The notes below the pieces were generated by a model that saw only the letters and a list, made by a program, of their open reading frames with translations, had not been told where the DNA came from and did not search any database. Positions 43,877-53,243 of a DNA stretch of 55,802 bases are shown here, in pieces. The stretch is from Halorubrum halodurans (GTDB taxonomy: Archaea > Halobacteriota > Halobacteria > Halobacteriales > Haloferacaceae). A program made the translations under genes and the position numbers. The first letter of the stretch is position 1, and every line of letters starts with the position of its first letter. The stretch is from NCBI RefSeq assembly GCF_002252985.1, contig NZ_NHPJ01000099.1:39050-94851 (forward strand), in the 5' to 3' direction.

Positions 43877-46093
43877 CTACTCCTCGGTGTGTTTCCGGTC
43901 GTACCCGAACGGCGTGTACGCGTCGCCGCCGCCCTCGTAGAACTTCCCGAAGAACTCGACGTACTCGAGACGCACCGCCTGGATGCCGGCGGAGGTGACG
44001 CCGAGCAGGAGGACGACGACGTGGCCGACGACCGCCACGACGATCCCGCCAACCAGAGCGAGGACGCCGACGGCGCTCGGCTCGAACGCGGTCGTGAGCC
44101 CGGCGAAGACGAGCTCGTACTCGCCGCCGTTCGCGACGGAGTGTTCCTGGATGTACGCGAGATACTCGGGCGTGAAGATGAAGTGGAAGCTCCCGTCGCC
44201 GCCGTCGCCGATGTACGCGCCGAACGCGAGCAGGTTGACCGCGAGCGCCATCCCGCCCTTCGCGAGCAGCACCGCCATGATCCGGGCGTACGAGATGACG
44301 TTCACGATGGGCGAGAGCACCTCGGCGAGCTCCGCCGGCTCGCCGATCGCGAGCAGGACGGCGCCGAGCGCGGCGGCCACGAGGCCGGCGATCCCCACAA
44401 CGACCGGGAAGCCCGCGAACGAGACGGCGCCGAGGGTGAGGATCGAGATCGACTCGAACAGGAAGTCGGGCTTCGGTCCCGGCACGTGCTGGCTGAAGAT
44501 CCAGATCCACGCGCCGTTGAGCAGCAGGAGCCACGATCCGCCCTCGTACAGCGCGTGTTTCAGGTCGTGCTGCTGGTAGTTGCTCACGAACGAGAGGACG
44601 TACCCCACGTTCAGGTGGACCAGCCCGAACAGCACGCTGACCACGAGGAACGACAGCGCCCAGTTCAGGTCGGCCGGGGAGAGCCCCTTGCCGGCGACCG
44701 GCCAATGGATGCCGAGCAGCTGGTAGGCGTGGTAGCCGAACACGTCGATCCCGAAGTAGATCCCGAACAGGACCGTGAACAGGCCGGCCCAGATGGCGAC
44801 CGCGCCCAGTTCACGGAACGTTCCCTCGAACCGGCTGTAGAGGAAGGCGCCGAGCCCGGCGTACAACACCCCGTATCCCACGTCCCCGATCATGAACCCG
44901 AACATGAGCGGGAACGTGAGGAAGACCAGAAGCGTCGGGTCGAACTCGGAGTACTTCGGCCGACCGAAGCCCTGAACGAGCAGCTCGAACGGCCCGGCGG
45001 CGCTCCCGTTGTCCTGGACGACCGGCGGGTCGTCGCCGCCGTGGGTCGCGTGGCCGCCGTCCGTGGCCGCCTCGCGGTCCGCGTCCGCGTCCGAGGAGGC
45101 ACCGCCGACCGCCCCGCCGTCGGCGACCGCCTCGGTGTGGTGGTCGCCGTCGGGCGTGAACGAGGCGCGCTCGAGCTCCTCGACCTCGGCGTGGTCGCCG
45201 ACCGCGTCGGCGATGACCGCCTGGAACTCCTCGACCGTCGCGGTCGGGATCCACCCCTCCGCGATGAACGCGTTCTCGGTGGTCGCAAAGGAGAGCGGCG
45301 CCTGCTTCTTCTGTGCCTCGATGGTGAGCTGCTCTTCGGCGCGCAGGAGGAACCCCGCGGCCTCCGTCTTCACCTCCTCGAGCTCGGCGTCGACCGCGTC
45401 GAGCTCCTCCCGGAGGTCCGCCTTCTCGTTTTCCAGCTCGGCGACGTACTCGGCCGGGCTCGCGGTCGCGTCGGGCACCTCGAGGAACGCGACGTCGACG
45501 CCGACGAGCGCGTCCTGGAGGACGCCCGCCTCGGCCCCGTCGGCGGGCGCGGCGAAGGCGGCCACGACGTTCCCGCCCGAGAAGACCTCGAAGGCATCGA
45601 CGTCGTCGGCGGCCGCGAGCGCCTCCTCGACCGGGCCGGGCTTCGCCTCGCCGACGACGACCTCGAGCGAGTCGTACCCCCCGAGGAGGTCGAGCTCGAT
45701 GCCGAGCTCGGCGAACGGCTCCATCCGGTCGATCTCCTCCTGCCGGTCGCGGATCTCGCCCCGGAGGTCGTCGCGCCGGTCGTTGAGCTCGTTGACGCGC
45801 TCGCGGGTCTCCTCGAGCTCGGCCGTGAGGGCGTCGTCGTCGAGCGACCCCGGCCCGTCGGCGTCCTCGGCGGTGACGTCGAGGATGCTCTCGAGCGAGC
45901 GGACCGTGACGAGCCGCTCGTTGACCTCCTCGGCCCCCTCGAGGGAGGTGCCGGGTTCGAACCCCTCGTAGCGGTCGTCGTAGTCGCTGACGTGGAGCGA
46001 GTGGTGGTCGTACGCCGCCTCGATCACGTCGTCGATGACGCGCTTCGAGCCCGTCACCGACACCTTGCTCATTTGCTCCGGTCTAAGCGCCAT
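43877..46093 (-). CDS. atpI: A-type ATP synthase subunit I (stator a-subunit)
   Basis: 738 residues. N-terminal cytoplasmic domain (about 1-300, long coiled coil around 85-125), an acidic His-containing insert at about 310-360 (DGDHHTEAVADGG, GGHATHGGDD), then seven to eight membrane helices from about 385. The channel arginine is in ISYARIMAVLL near the end. Motif PLMFGFMIGDVGYG begins the membrane part. ATG 46093 follows the atpH stop directly. Confidence 0.95.
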   Translation of the reverse strand: MALRPEQMSKVSVTGSKRVIDDVIEAAYDHHSLHVSDYDDRYEGFEPGTSLEGAEEVNERLVTVRSLESILDVTAEDADGPGSLDDDALTAELEETRERVNELNDRRDDLRGEIRDRQEEIDRMEPFAELGIELDLLGGYDSLEVVVGEAKPGPVEEALAAADDVDAFEVFSGGNVVAAFAAPADGAEAGVLQDALVGVDVAFLEVPDATASPAEYVAELENEKADLREELDAVDAELEEVKTEAAGFLLRAEEQLTIEAQKKQAPLSFATTENAFIAEGWIPTATVEEFQAVIADAVGDHAEVEELERASFTPDGDHHTEAVADGGAVGGASSDADADREAATDGGHATHGGDDPPVVQDNGSAAGPFELLVQGFGRPKYSEFDPTLLVFLTFPLMFGFMIGDVGYGVLYAGLGAFLYSRFEGTFRELGAVAIWAGLFTVLFGIYFGIDVFGYHAYQLLGIHWPVAGKGLSPADLNWALSFLVVSVLFGLVHLNVGYVLSFVSNYQQHDLKHALYEGGSWLLLLNGAWIWIFSQHVPGPKPDFLFESISILTLGAVSFAGFPVVVGIAGLVAAALGAVLLAIGEPAELAEVLSPIVNVISYARIMAVLLAKGGMALAVNLLAFGAYIGDGGDGSFHFIFTPEYLAYIQEHSVANGGEYELVFAGLTTAFEPSAVGVLALVGGIVVAVVGHVVVLLLGVTSAGIQAVRLEYVEFFGKFYEGGGDAYTPFGYDRKHTEE

Positions 46094-46435
46094 TCATTCC
46101 CCCGCGCGTTGGCCCTTGACCGCCTCCTCGAACCGCTCGACCGCGTAGTCGACGGCGTCGTCGACCCGCTCGCGGGCGGTCGATTCGAGCGCTTCGCGGT
46201 CCGATCGCCCCTCGGCGAGGATCTCCTCGCGGCGTTCCTCGAGTTCCTCGCGGGCGGACTCCAGCCGGGCCTCGGCCTCGGCCGCCGCCTCCTCCTCGGC
46301 CTCGGCGCGGATCTCGTCCGCGCGCGCTCTGGCCTCGGCGAGGCGCTCGTCGGCGTCCGATTCCGCCTCCGCGATGATCTCGTCCGCCTCCGTTTCAGCC
46401 TCCTTGATCCGGTCGAGCACCTCTGGTCTCGCCAT
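46094..46435 (-). CDS. atpH: A-type ATP synthase subunit H
   Basis: 113 residues, almost entirely coiled coil (EVLDRIKEAETEADEIIAEAE), pairing with subunit E in the peripheral stalk. First gene of the operon. ATG 46435 has a TATA 31-38 bp upstream. Confidence 0.92.
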   Translation of the reverse strand: MARPEVLDRIKEAETEADEIIAEAESDADERLAEARARADEIRAEAEEEAAAEAEARLESAREELEERREEILAEGRSDREALESTARERVDDAVDYAVERFEEAVKGQRAGE

Positions 46436-46465
46436 TCTACTGATCGCGTGAACGTCCACGAGCGA

Positions 46466-46473
46466 CGTATAAG
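46466..46473 (-). promoter_or_regulatory. TATA element of the atpH-led operon
   Basis: CTTATACG on the minus strand, 31-38 bp upstream of ATG 46435; probable main promoter for the ATP synthase genes. Confidence 0.55.
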
Positions 46474-46551
46474 GTGTTTGCGGAACCGCTCGGCGAGCCG
46501 ACGGAGAACGGCGAGCGCGGTGGAACGCGAGATCCGCGGGATCGCCGCCTA

Positions 46552-46559
46552 CATTTAAG
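46552..46559 (+). promoter_or_regulatory. TATA element of the MinD-like gene
   Basis: CATTTAAG, centred 28 bp before ATG 46584, divergent from the ATP synthase promoter 80 bp away. Confidence 0.55.
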
Positions 46560-46583
46560 TAGGAGTCGCCGGACCCTGACGGT

Positions 46584-47975
46584 ATGGCAACGGTGTATGC
46601 GGTCGCGTCGGCGAAGGGTGGCGTCGGGAAGACCACCACGACCGCGGCGATGGCGACGATCCTCGCGGAGTCGGGCGCCGACGTCGTCGCTATCGACGCC
46701 GACGTGGGCATGGCGAACCTCGCCGACGCGTTGGGGATGGTCCCCGGCGAGACGACGGTTCACGACGTGCTCGCCGGACGCGCGGACCCGACCGAGGCCG
46801 TCCACGACGGTCCCGCGGGGTTGCGGGTCGTGCCGGGCGACCCCGACCTCGACGCGTACGCGGCCGCCGACCCGACCGAACTCGGGGGGGTGATCGAGGC
46901 GTTCGCGGACGCCGACTACGTGCTCCTCGATTCGGGCGCCGGGCTCTCACACGACTCGACGCTCCCGATCGGGCTGGCCGACGAGACGCTGCTCGTCTCC
47001 ACGCCCGACCGGAGCGCGCTCGGCGACACGGAGAAGACCCGACAGCTGGCCGAGCGCATCGGCGGCCGCGTCGCCGGCGCGGCGGTCACCCGCGTCGGCG
47101 GCGACGAGGACGAGTCCACGGGGTTCGACGCCGACGGGACGCCGGACGCCGACGAACCGGTCGTCGACATCGTCGACGAGATCCTCGCGACGAGGGTGCT
47201 CGCCCGGATCCCCGAGGACCCGACGGTCGCCCGAGCGAGCGCCGCCGGGGAGCCGCTCGTGAGCTTCGATCCCGACGCTCCCGCGAGTCGTGCGTACCGC
47301 GAGTTGGTCCGAGCGCTGACGGAGGCCGAGGTCGCGGAGCCGGGGACGGCGGAGCCGATCGCGGACGAGGACGGGGACACGGCGGACGACGCCGACTCCG
47401 GGACCCCGGACGGCGTCATCGAGGACGCGGAGGACGCCGACGCCGCGGCGGGTTCCGCGGCGGCCGACGCCCACGGCGACGATGCCGCCGGCGACGACGC
47501 CGACGGGGGACCCGCGATCGACGGAGCCGAGGACGCGTCCGGCGACGGGGATCACAGCGACCTCGTCGCGGAGGCGGAGACCGGAACCGGGGCGGCGGAC
47601 GCCGACGAGGGCGGATCTGGGGACGCCGAGGACGCCACCGAGGATGGATCGGCGGGCGTCGACGGCGACGGCGAGGATGGATCGGAGGACGCCGAGGACG
47701 CCACCGAGGATGGATCGGCGGGCGTCGACGGCGACGGCGAGGATGGATCGGAGGACGCCGACGACGGCGAGAGCGACGACCTCGAGGGGAGCGTCCCGTT
47801 CCGCGACGACGACGGACCGATGGACACCGCGCTCACGGGCGGGACGGCGGAGGGTCGGGAGTCGGGCGGGGACGGAGGCGCCGAGGAGGGGACCGACGGC
47901 GACGAGAGGGACGACGGCGACGAGAGGGACGACGGCGAGAAGCGCGGCTTCTTCGGACGGCTCTTCGGTCGGTGA
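46584..47975 (+). CDS. MinD/ParA-type ATPase with long acidic C-terminal extension
   Basis: 463 residues. Deviant Walker A KGGVGKTT (11-18), VVAIDADVGMANLADALG, and YVLLDSGAGLSHD (Walker B type). The ATPase ends near residue 255; then about 200 residues of Asp/Glu/Gly low-complexity sequence with a 22-residue duplication, and a final basic/aromatic tip GFFGRLFGR (455-463). The plan resembles haloarchaeal MinD4, which has a long extension and places archaella and chemosensory arrays at the poles. The tip looks like a short membrane-targeting helix. Assignment to MinD4 is inference. Confidence 0.88.
   Translation: MATVYAVASAKGGVGKTTTTAAMATILAESGADVVAIDADVGMANLADALGMVPGETTVHDVLAGRADPTEAVHDGPAGLRVVPGDPDLDAYAAADPTELGGVIEAFADADYVLLDSGAGLSHDSTLPIGLADETLLVSTPDRSALGDTEKTRQLAERIGGRVAGAAVTRVGGDEDESTGFDADGTPDADEPVVDIVDEILATRVLARIPEDPTVARASAAGEPLVSFDPDAPASRAYRELVRALTEAEVAEPGTAEPIADEDGDTADDADSGTPDGVIEDAEDADAAAGSAAADAHGDDAAGDDADGGPAIDGAEDASGDGDHSDLVAEAETGTGAADADEGGSGDAEDATEDGSAGVDGDGEDGSEDAEDATEDGSAGVDGDGEDGSEDADDGESDDLEGSVPFRDDDGPMDTALTGGTAEGRESGGDGGAEEGTDGDERDDGDERDDGEKRGFFGRLFGR
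47622..47753 (+). repeat. 66-bp tandem duplication in the MinD-like gene
   Basis: Two in-frame copies, 47622-47687 and 47688-47753, appear identical by eye. Each encodes 22 residues starting DAEDATEDGSAG. Perfect identity points to a recent slippage or unequal-crossover event. Confidence 0.9.
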
Positions 47976-47999
47976 GTCGACCGGGACGGACGCGCCGGA

Positions 48000-48971
48000 C
48001 TACGCTTCGGAGGGTGCCGCCGCCCGGTCGCGGATCAGCTCGCGGATCGCCTCGGGGTCGTCAACCTCGGCGAGCTCCTCACAGGAGACGATCGCGGTAC
48101 CGTCGACGGACTCCCGGCTCTCCTCCTCCTCCGTGAAGTACACCGATCGGGTGTGTGCCACCTCGCCGATGGAGGACATGATCCGCGCGCGCTTCTTCGC
48201 CGCCGGCGTGAACGTCGAGTGGCCGGTGAGCAGCCGCGTCACGGGGTCGTCCTCGTCCTCCGAGACCGCCTTGAACGGCGCGCGGGCGGTCGGGTGGACG
48301 GTGAAGCCCGCGCTCGTGAGCACGTGGACGACGTGTTCGTCGTCCGGGTCGGCGTCGGGTGCGGAGGGAGTCGGGTCCGCGTCGCGGACGTCGTCGGCCC
48401 CCTCCAGGACGTCCACCGGGCTGGAGAACGGCTCGTCGAACAGCTCCTCGAGCTGGATCGCGACCTCGATGGAGGCGTTCATCCCGTCCTCGTACTTCGA
48501 GACGGTCCGCCGGGAGACGCCGAGTTCGGTCGCGAGCCGCCCGAGCGACCAGCCGCGTTCCTCGCGCTCGTCGGCCAGCAGGTCGCCGTCGAGGCTGACG
48601 TAGAGGCCGCCGGGGGCCGCGTAGATGAGCGGCGGCATCCCCTCGATGAACAGCTCGTAGGCGGTGTCGGGGTTGATCACCGGGACGCCGTGTCTGAAGT
48701 AGACGACGCCGGGCTTCAGCTCCTCGTCGCGGGTTCGGATCCCGATCACCATCGGCGTCGCCTCGAGGTACTCGCCGAGCCGCCGCATCTCCGCGCCGGT
48801 CGCCGCGTCGAGCGCGTCCACGTTCCCGAGTATCTTGAGAAGCAGCAGGTCCTCGTCGCGCCGGACGGCCACGTCGAAGCTCTTGGGCCGGACCGCACAC
48901 CGGTCGCTGACGAGGAACCCCGCGTCCTCCAGCATCGCGGTGACGTTCTCGATCAGCGCAGTCCGGGACAT
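48000..48971 (-). CDS. Euryarchaeal HTH transcriptional regulator
   Basis: 323 residues. N-terminal domain with nuclease-like fold ([24 protein letters not shown]), a Cro/C1-type HTH at about 170-200 ([18 protein letters not shown]), and a C-terminal ligand-like domain. This combination is the euryarchaeal putative HTH-type regulator family of about 320 residues. ATG 48971 is set by the TATA 48994-49003. Confidence 0.87.
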   Translation of the reverse strand: MSRTALIENVTAMLEDAGFLVSDRCAVRPKSFDVAVRRDEDLLLLKILGNVDALDAATGAEMRRLGEYLEATPMVIGIRTRDEELKPGVVYFRHGVPVINPDTAYELFIEGMPPLIYAAPGGLYVSLDGDLLADEREERGWSLGRLATELGVSRRTVSKYEDGMNASIEVAIQLEELFDEPFSSPVDVLEGADDVRDADPTPSAPDADPDDEHVVHVLTSAGFTVHPTARAPFKAVSEDEDDPVTRLLTGHSTFTPAAKKRARIMSSIGEVAHTRSVYFTEEEESRESVDGTAIVSCEELAEVDDPEAIRELIRDRAAAPSEA

Positions 48972-48993
48972 ACCCGAGACAAGTGCCTCACAG

Positions 48994-49003
48994 CATATAT
49001 ACG
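48994..49003 (-). promoter_or_regulatory. TATA element of the HTH regulator gene
   Basis: CGTATATATG on the minus strand, centred 27 bp upstream of ATG 48971. Confidence 0.55.
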
Positions 49004-49071
49004 TTGTGTCGGCGGGTTTCGGCGATGCCCGCGCCACCTTGCGTTTTTCCCGAGCAGCGCGGACGACACGG

Positions 49072-49079
49072 TTATATAG
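49072..49079 (+). promoter_or_regulatory. TATA element ahead of tiaS
   Basis: TTATATAG, about 130 bp before ATG 49207. If used, the tiaS mRNA has a leader of about 105 nt, in contrast to the leaderless pattern elsewhere in the window. Confidence 0.45.
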
Positions 49080-49123
49080 GAGTTCTCGCCGTGTCGTGGG
49101 CACGGGACGCGCACCGAGGCCGG

Positions 49124-49178
49124 GTCGACGGCCGATCGAAGCCGGATCGACGGTCGGTCGAAGCCGGGTCGAAACCGG
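49124..49178 (+). repeat. 22-bp imperfect tandem repeat in the tiaS leader
   Basis: Copies 49124-49145 and 49146-49167 match at 19 of 22 positions, followed by a truncated third (49168-49178). The core is TCGAAGCCGG. Confidence 0.6.
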
Positions 49179-49206
49179 CTTGGTCGCCGCCACGAAACCC
49201 CCGGCC

Positions 49207-50598
49207 ATGCCGATCGTCGCCGTCGACGACACCGACTCGCGGGACCGCGGCATGTGTACGACGTACGTCGGGGTCCGGCTCGGAGCGCGGCTCGAGGCCG
49301 CCGGCGGGCGGATCTCGCGGCGGCTGCTCGTGCGGCTCAACCCGGCGGTGAAACACAAGACCCGGGGGAACGCCGCGGTCGCGCTCCACGTCGACGGGAT
49401 CGACGCCGCCGAGGCGTTCCGGATCGTGGGAGAGACCGTCCGGGAGTTCGCGGCCGTCGGGGACCCGCGGACCTCGCCGGGCGTCGTGGTCGCCGACGTC
49501 GGCGTCGACGCCGGATCCGACGGTGACGCGGGGCTCGTCGACGACGTGGCCGGCCTCTCGAAGCGGATCCCCGACGACGTCGCCTCGTTTTCGCGGCGAG
49601 CGCTCCGCGAGCGGCTGACGCTCGCCGAGGCCCTCGAGATCGCGGACCGACGCGGGTTCCGCCACGCCGGGTTCGGGACCGGCGGCGCGGACGGCGAGGC
49701 GACGCCGGGGCGCGGACGGATCGGCGCGCTCGCCGCCGTCGGCGCGCCCGCCGCCCACGACGAGTGGACGGTCGAGCGGATCTCCTACCGCGATCTCGAC
49801 CGGTGCGGGACGCCCCGCGATGTCGACGACGAGAGCGTCTTCGCCGCCGCCGACGGGGCGTATCCGACCGTATGGGACACCGTCGACCGCGGGACCGGGG
49901 AGGTCGTCTGCGTGCCGAACGCGCCGGGGCCGATCCTCCACGGCATCCGCGGGGACGACCCCGACGCGTGCCGGCGGGTCGCCGAGGCGATCGCGAGCGA
50001 GCCGGTCGAGCGCGCCGCGACGTTCGCGACGAACCAGGGCACCGACGCCCACCTCGCGGACGGGCGGCTCGGCGACCTCCGCGACGGCGCGGGCTACCGG
50101 GTGACGGGCGTCGTCGCCGACGGTCCGGAGACGAAGCGGGGGGGACACGTCCACGTCCCGGTCGCCGCGGCACTCGATAACGACGCCAGCCCGGAACTCC
50201 GGGCGGTCGCGTTCGCGCCGACCGGGCGGTTCCGTGACCGCGTGCGGGCGCTCCGTCCGGGCGACCGCGTGACGCTGTGCGGCGAACACGAGGTCCGCGA
50301 TGGCGGGTCGGATCCCTCGGGAACGCTGAAACTCGAGAAGTTCGCCGTCCGCGACCTCGTGCGGACGGAACCGACCACGCCGACCTGTCCGGAGTGCGGG
50401 CGGCGGATGTCGTCCGCCGGACGGAATCAGGGGTACCGCTGTCGCGACTGCGACACCGCCGCGCCCGGAAAGGTCGAGGCGACGATCGAGCGGGACCTCG
50501 AGCCAGGCTGGTACGAGGTCCCGCCGAGCGCCCGCAGACACGTGGCGAAGCCGCTCGTCCGCGGCGGCTTCGACGCGCCGGTCCATCCGGAGCGGTAG
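49207..50598 (+). CDS. tiaS: tRNA(Ile2) 2-agmatinylcytidine synthetase
   Basis: 463 residues. It attaches agmatine to C34 of tRNA-Ile(CAU) using ATP so that AUA is read as Ile. N-terminal kinase-like part: [18 protein letters not shown]; the ferredoxin-like middle; an OB-fold ([11 protein letters not shown]); and a C-terminal zinc ribbon C394-C397 and C412-C415 (CPECG ... CRDC). ATG 49207 gives the standard start [11 protein letters not shown], despite an open frame upstream. Confidence 0.93.
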   Translation: MPIVAVDDTDSRDRGMCTTYVGVRLGARLEAAGGRISRRLLVRLNPAVKHKTRGNAAVALHVDGIDAAEAFRIVGETVREFAAVGDPRTSPGVVVADVGVDAGSDGDAGLVDDVAGLSKRIPDDVASFSRRALRERLTLAEALEIADRRGFRHAGFGTGGADGEATPGRGRIGALAAVGAPAAHDEWTVERISYRDLDRCGTPRDVDDESVFAAADGAYPTVWDTVDRGTGEVVCVPNAPGPILHGIRGDDPDACRRVAEAIASEPVERAATFATNQGTDAHLADGRLGDLRDGAGYRVTGVVADGPETKRGGHVHVPVAAALDNDASPELRAVAFAPTGRFRDRVRALRPGDRVTLCGEHEVRDGGSDPSGTLKLEKFAVRDLVRTEPTTPTCPECGRRMSSAGRNQGYRCRDCDTAAPGKVEATIERDLEPGWYEVPPSARRHVAKPLVRGGFDAPVHPER

Positions 50599-50727
50599 GC
50601 GCGGTCACGACCGGCGGTTTCGTCCCACCGACGATCTCGTCCCGCCGGCGGTTTCGCCGCCCCGACGGTCCCGCCTCGCCGGCGCTCCGGGGGAGCAGTT
50701 AAGTCGCGTCGCCACGCCCGCCCTGAC

Positions 50728-51081
50728 ATGTCCGGGATCGTCTTCTACGCGACGGAGAACCACGACGCGGTGGTCGAGTTCTACCGCGAGCGACTGGGAA
50801 TGGGGGTCTGGCTCGAACAGCCCGACTGTACGATACTCCGCCACGGAAACCTCCTCGTCGGCTTCTGCGACCGGGACCGGACCGACGACTGCGGGATCGT
50901 GACGGTCGTGTATCCGGATCGCTCGGGGGTCGACGACGCCCACGACCGCCTCGGCGACGCCGCGGAGGAGGAGCCACACGAGAACGAGACCTACGACATC
51001 TACCAGTTCTTCGCCGCCGACCCCGACGGCCGGACCGTCGAGTGCCAGGCGTTCCTCGACGACGACGTGGAACTGCCCTGA
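50728..51081 (+). CDS. VOC (glyoxalase/bleomycin resistance-like) protein
   Basis: 117 residues, one pair of beta-alpha-beta-beta-beta modules: IVFYATENHDAVVEFYRERLGM at the start and FFAADPDGRTVECQAF at the end, with the E of the metal site in VECQ. Which VOC reaction it catalyses is not evident. TATA-like GTTAAG (about 50699-50704) is 27 bp upstream. Confidence 0.87.
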   Translation: MSGIVFYATENHDAVVEFYRERLGMGVWLEQPDCTILRHGNLLVGFCDRDRTDDCGIVTVVYPDRSGVDDAHDRLGDAAEEEPHENETYDIYQFFAADPDGRTVECQAFLDDDVELP

Positions 51082-51100
51082 CCCGGCGCGCTCCGGCGAC

Positions 51101-51328
51101 TCAATCGAGGTCGTACTCCCCGCGCCACGCGGCGGCCCGCTCCGCGGCCGCGTCGCGCTCGTCGAGGACGACCCGGTCGTACGCCCGGTCGTCGACCGCC
51201 TGCTCCATCACGTCGAGGCGGACGACGAACCGGCCGTCCCCGCGCTCGCGGACCCGAACCGTGGCGTACCCGTCCGAGCGTTCCCACTCCGTGACCGTCG
51301 CGTCCTCCCGCTCGAGAGACCAGCCCAT
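51101..51328 (-). CDS. DUF7543 family protein
   Basis: 75 residues, acidic, alpha/beta: MGWSLEREDATVTEWERSDG, RVRERGDGRFVVRLDVMEQA, AAAWRGEYDLD. Haloarchaeal family, no known function. It sits 19 bp beyond the convergent VOC gene. Confidence 0.8.
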   Translation of the reverse strand: MGWSLEREDATVTEWERSDGYATVRVRERGDGRFVVRLDVMEQAVDDRAYDRVVLDERDAAAERAAAWRGEYDLD

Positions 51329-51375
51329 GTCGAAGCCGAGGACCGAACGGGGCTAAAGCGCGGCGGTTCCGCCCG

Positions 51376-51567
51376 TCAGGCGTCGTCCGCGGTCCACGGC
51401 CCGACCGTCTCGGGGGCGGTCGTGTACGAGCAGCCGGGACACACCGCGTAGCCGAGGTCGTCGTACGGCACCGACGTCGACGGCGCGGTGGTCCCACAGT
51501 CGGGACAGCGGAACGTCGATGGGGTGGTCCCGCCGAAGTCGAACGCCGTGGAGTGATCGGTCGCCAT
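51376..51567 (-). CDS. Zinc-ribbon micro-protein
   Basis: 63 residues with CPDCG and CPGCS knuckles, 20 residues apart, which should bind one zinc. ATG 51567 has a TATA-like AACTATAC about 27 bp upstream. Nothing else is recognisable. Confidence 0.75.
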   Translation of the reverse strand: MATDHSTAFDFGGTTPSTFRCPDCGTTAPSTSVPYDDLGYAVCPGCSYTTAPETVGPWTADDA

Positions 51568-51664
51568 GACCGGTGCCACGGCGGATACCCGTATAGTTAT
51601 GCGCCGCTTGACGGAGCGGTAACCGCACCCTGATTTATATGCCCCCGCCGCCCGGAGCACCCGT

Positions 51665-52774
51665 ATGACCGACGAGCCGTACGCGGGCAGGCGCGAGCGG
51701 GCGGGAGAGCGCCTCCGGGCGGTCGGGGCCGACGCGCTGGTCTGTTTTCCGAGCCGAAACCTCCAGTACCTCACCGGATTCGCGACGGAACCGAGCGAGC
51801 GCCACTTCCTGCTCGTCGTCCCCGCGGATGGGGCCCCGAGCCTGCTCGTCCCGGCGCTGTACGGGGCCCAGGTCCGCGAGGAGACGGGCGTCGACGACGT
51901 GCGGACCTGGGCGGACGGCGACGACCCGCGCGCCGCGGTCCGCCGCCTGCTGGAGGCACACGACCTCCGCGACGGGCGGCTCCTCGTCGACGACACGATG
52001 TGGGCGCGGTTCACGCGGGACCTCCGGGCGGTCGCGCCGGACGCGGAGTGGGGGCTCGCGAGCGAGGCGCTCGCCGACCTCCGGGTCCGCAAGGACGGGA
52101 CGGAGCTGGCCGCGTTGCGGGCGGCGGCCGGGGCCGCGGACGCGACCGTCGCGGACCTCCGGGATCTCGGGACCGACGCGGTCGGGATGACCGAACGCGA
52201 CCTGGCAGGGTGGATCGCCGACCGGCTGTCGGCCCACGGCGGCGAGGGGACCGCCTTCGAGACGGTCGTGGGCGCGGGCGAGAACGGCGCGAAGCCGCAC
52301 CACGGCCACGGCGACCGCGAGATCCGCGCCGGCGACCCGGTCGTCCTCGACTTCGGGACGCGCGTCGACGGCTACCCCTCGGACCAGACGCGGACGCTGG
52401 TGTTCGCGGGCGAGCCGCCCGACGAGTACGGGACGGTCCACGCGGTCGTCGAGGAGGCGCAGGCGGCCGCGGTCGACGCCGTCGAACCGGGCGCGACCGC
52501 GGCCGCCGTCGACCGGGCCGCCAGAGACGTGATCGAGGAAGCGGGGTACGGCGACGCGTTCGTCCACCGGACCGGCCACGGCGTCGGGCTCGACGTCCAC
52601 GAGGAGCCGTACGTCGTCTCGGGCAACGACCGCGAGCTGGAGCCGGGGATGGTCTTCTCCGTCGAGCCGGGGATCTACCTCGATGGGCGGTTCGGCTGTC
52701 GGATCGAGGACCTCGTCGTCGTGACGGACGACGGGGCGGAGCGGCTGAACGCGACGGATCGCGGCTGGCGGTGA
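51665..52774 (+). CDS. M24 family metallopeptidase (Xaa-Pro peptidase-like)
   Basis: 369 residues: N-terminal creatinase domain (about 1-125) and C-terminal pita-bread domain. All five metal ligands are present: D229 in VVLDFGTR, D240 in GYPSDQTRT, His in TGHGVGLDVHEEP, Glu in FSVEPGIY, Glu in CRIEDLVVV. It probably removes N-terminal residues before proline. A TATA-like ATTTATAT (about 51637) is 28 bp upstream of ATG 51665. Confidence 0.92.
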   Translation: MTDEPYAGRRERAGERLRAVGADALVCFPSRNLQYLTGFATEPSERHFLLVVPADGAPSLLVPALYGAQVREETGVDDVRTWADGDDPRAAVRRLLEAHDLRDGRLLVDDTMWARFTRDLRAVAPDAEWGLASEALADLRVRKDGTELAALRAAAGAADATVADLRDLGTDAVGMTERDLAGWIADRLSAHGGEGTAFETVVGAGENGAKPHHGHGDREIRAGDPVVLDFGTRVDGYPSDQTRTLVFAGEPPDEYGTVHAVVEEAQAAAVDAVEPGATAAAVDRAARDVIEEAGYGDAFVHRTGHGVGLDVHEEPYVVSGNDRELEPGMVFSVEPGIYLDGRFGCRIEDLVVVTDDGAERLNATDRGWR

Positions 52775-52861
52775 GCGCGGGGGCGGGTCACCCGGCGACG
52801 CCCCGGACCGGAAACGAACCGTACCGAAACCGTTACCATCGACCGAGCGGAACCGCGACGC

Positions 52862-53164
52862 ATGAGCGACACCGACGAGGAGGAGACGGAGGCCGAAGAG
52901 GACGCCGAGCCCGCCGTCGAACTCGGCGACGGCCCCGACGTCGCGGGCGAGCCGATCGCCCGCGTCGCCTCCCGGCTCACGTGGCCCGCGACGCGAAGCG
53001 ACGTGCGCGCCCAGGAGGGCGACGCCACCGTCCGAACGCCCGACGGACCGACGAGTCTGGACGAGGTCCTCGCCGAGTCCGACGTGCCCCTCTTCGAGAG
53101 CCGCGGCGAGTTCCACGAGGCGGTCGAGGACGTGGTCGGGAGCGGCCCGGTCGCCACCGAGTGA
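52862..53164 (+). CDS. DUF5789 family protein
   Basis: 100 residues. Acidic N-terminus, then PIARVASRLTWPATRSDV, DATVRTPDGPTSLDEVL and FHEAVEDVVGSGPVATE. A common haloarchaeal small protein without an assigned role. Confidence 0.87.
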   Translation: MSDTDEEETEAEEDAEPAVELGDGPDVAGEPIARVASRLTWPATRSDVRAQEGDATVRTPDGPTSLDEVLAESDVPLFESRGEFHEAVEDVVGSGPVATE

Positions 53165-53243
53165 GAGTCTCCGGGAGCCGGTCGACCGCGCCGAGGTTCA
53201 CCGACACGCACACCCTTTTGTCGCCGCCGGCCGACGATCGCCC

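Noticed and set aside
43697..46558. Very long open frame on the plus strand (about 950 codons) opposite atpI
   Set aside because: GC-rich codon-position effect of the real gene; the translated sequence is Arg/Glu/Val-rich without family motifs.
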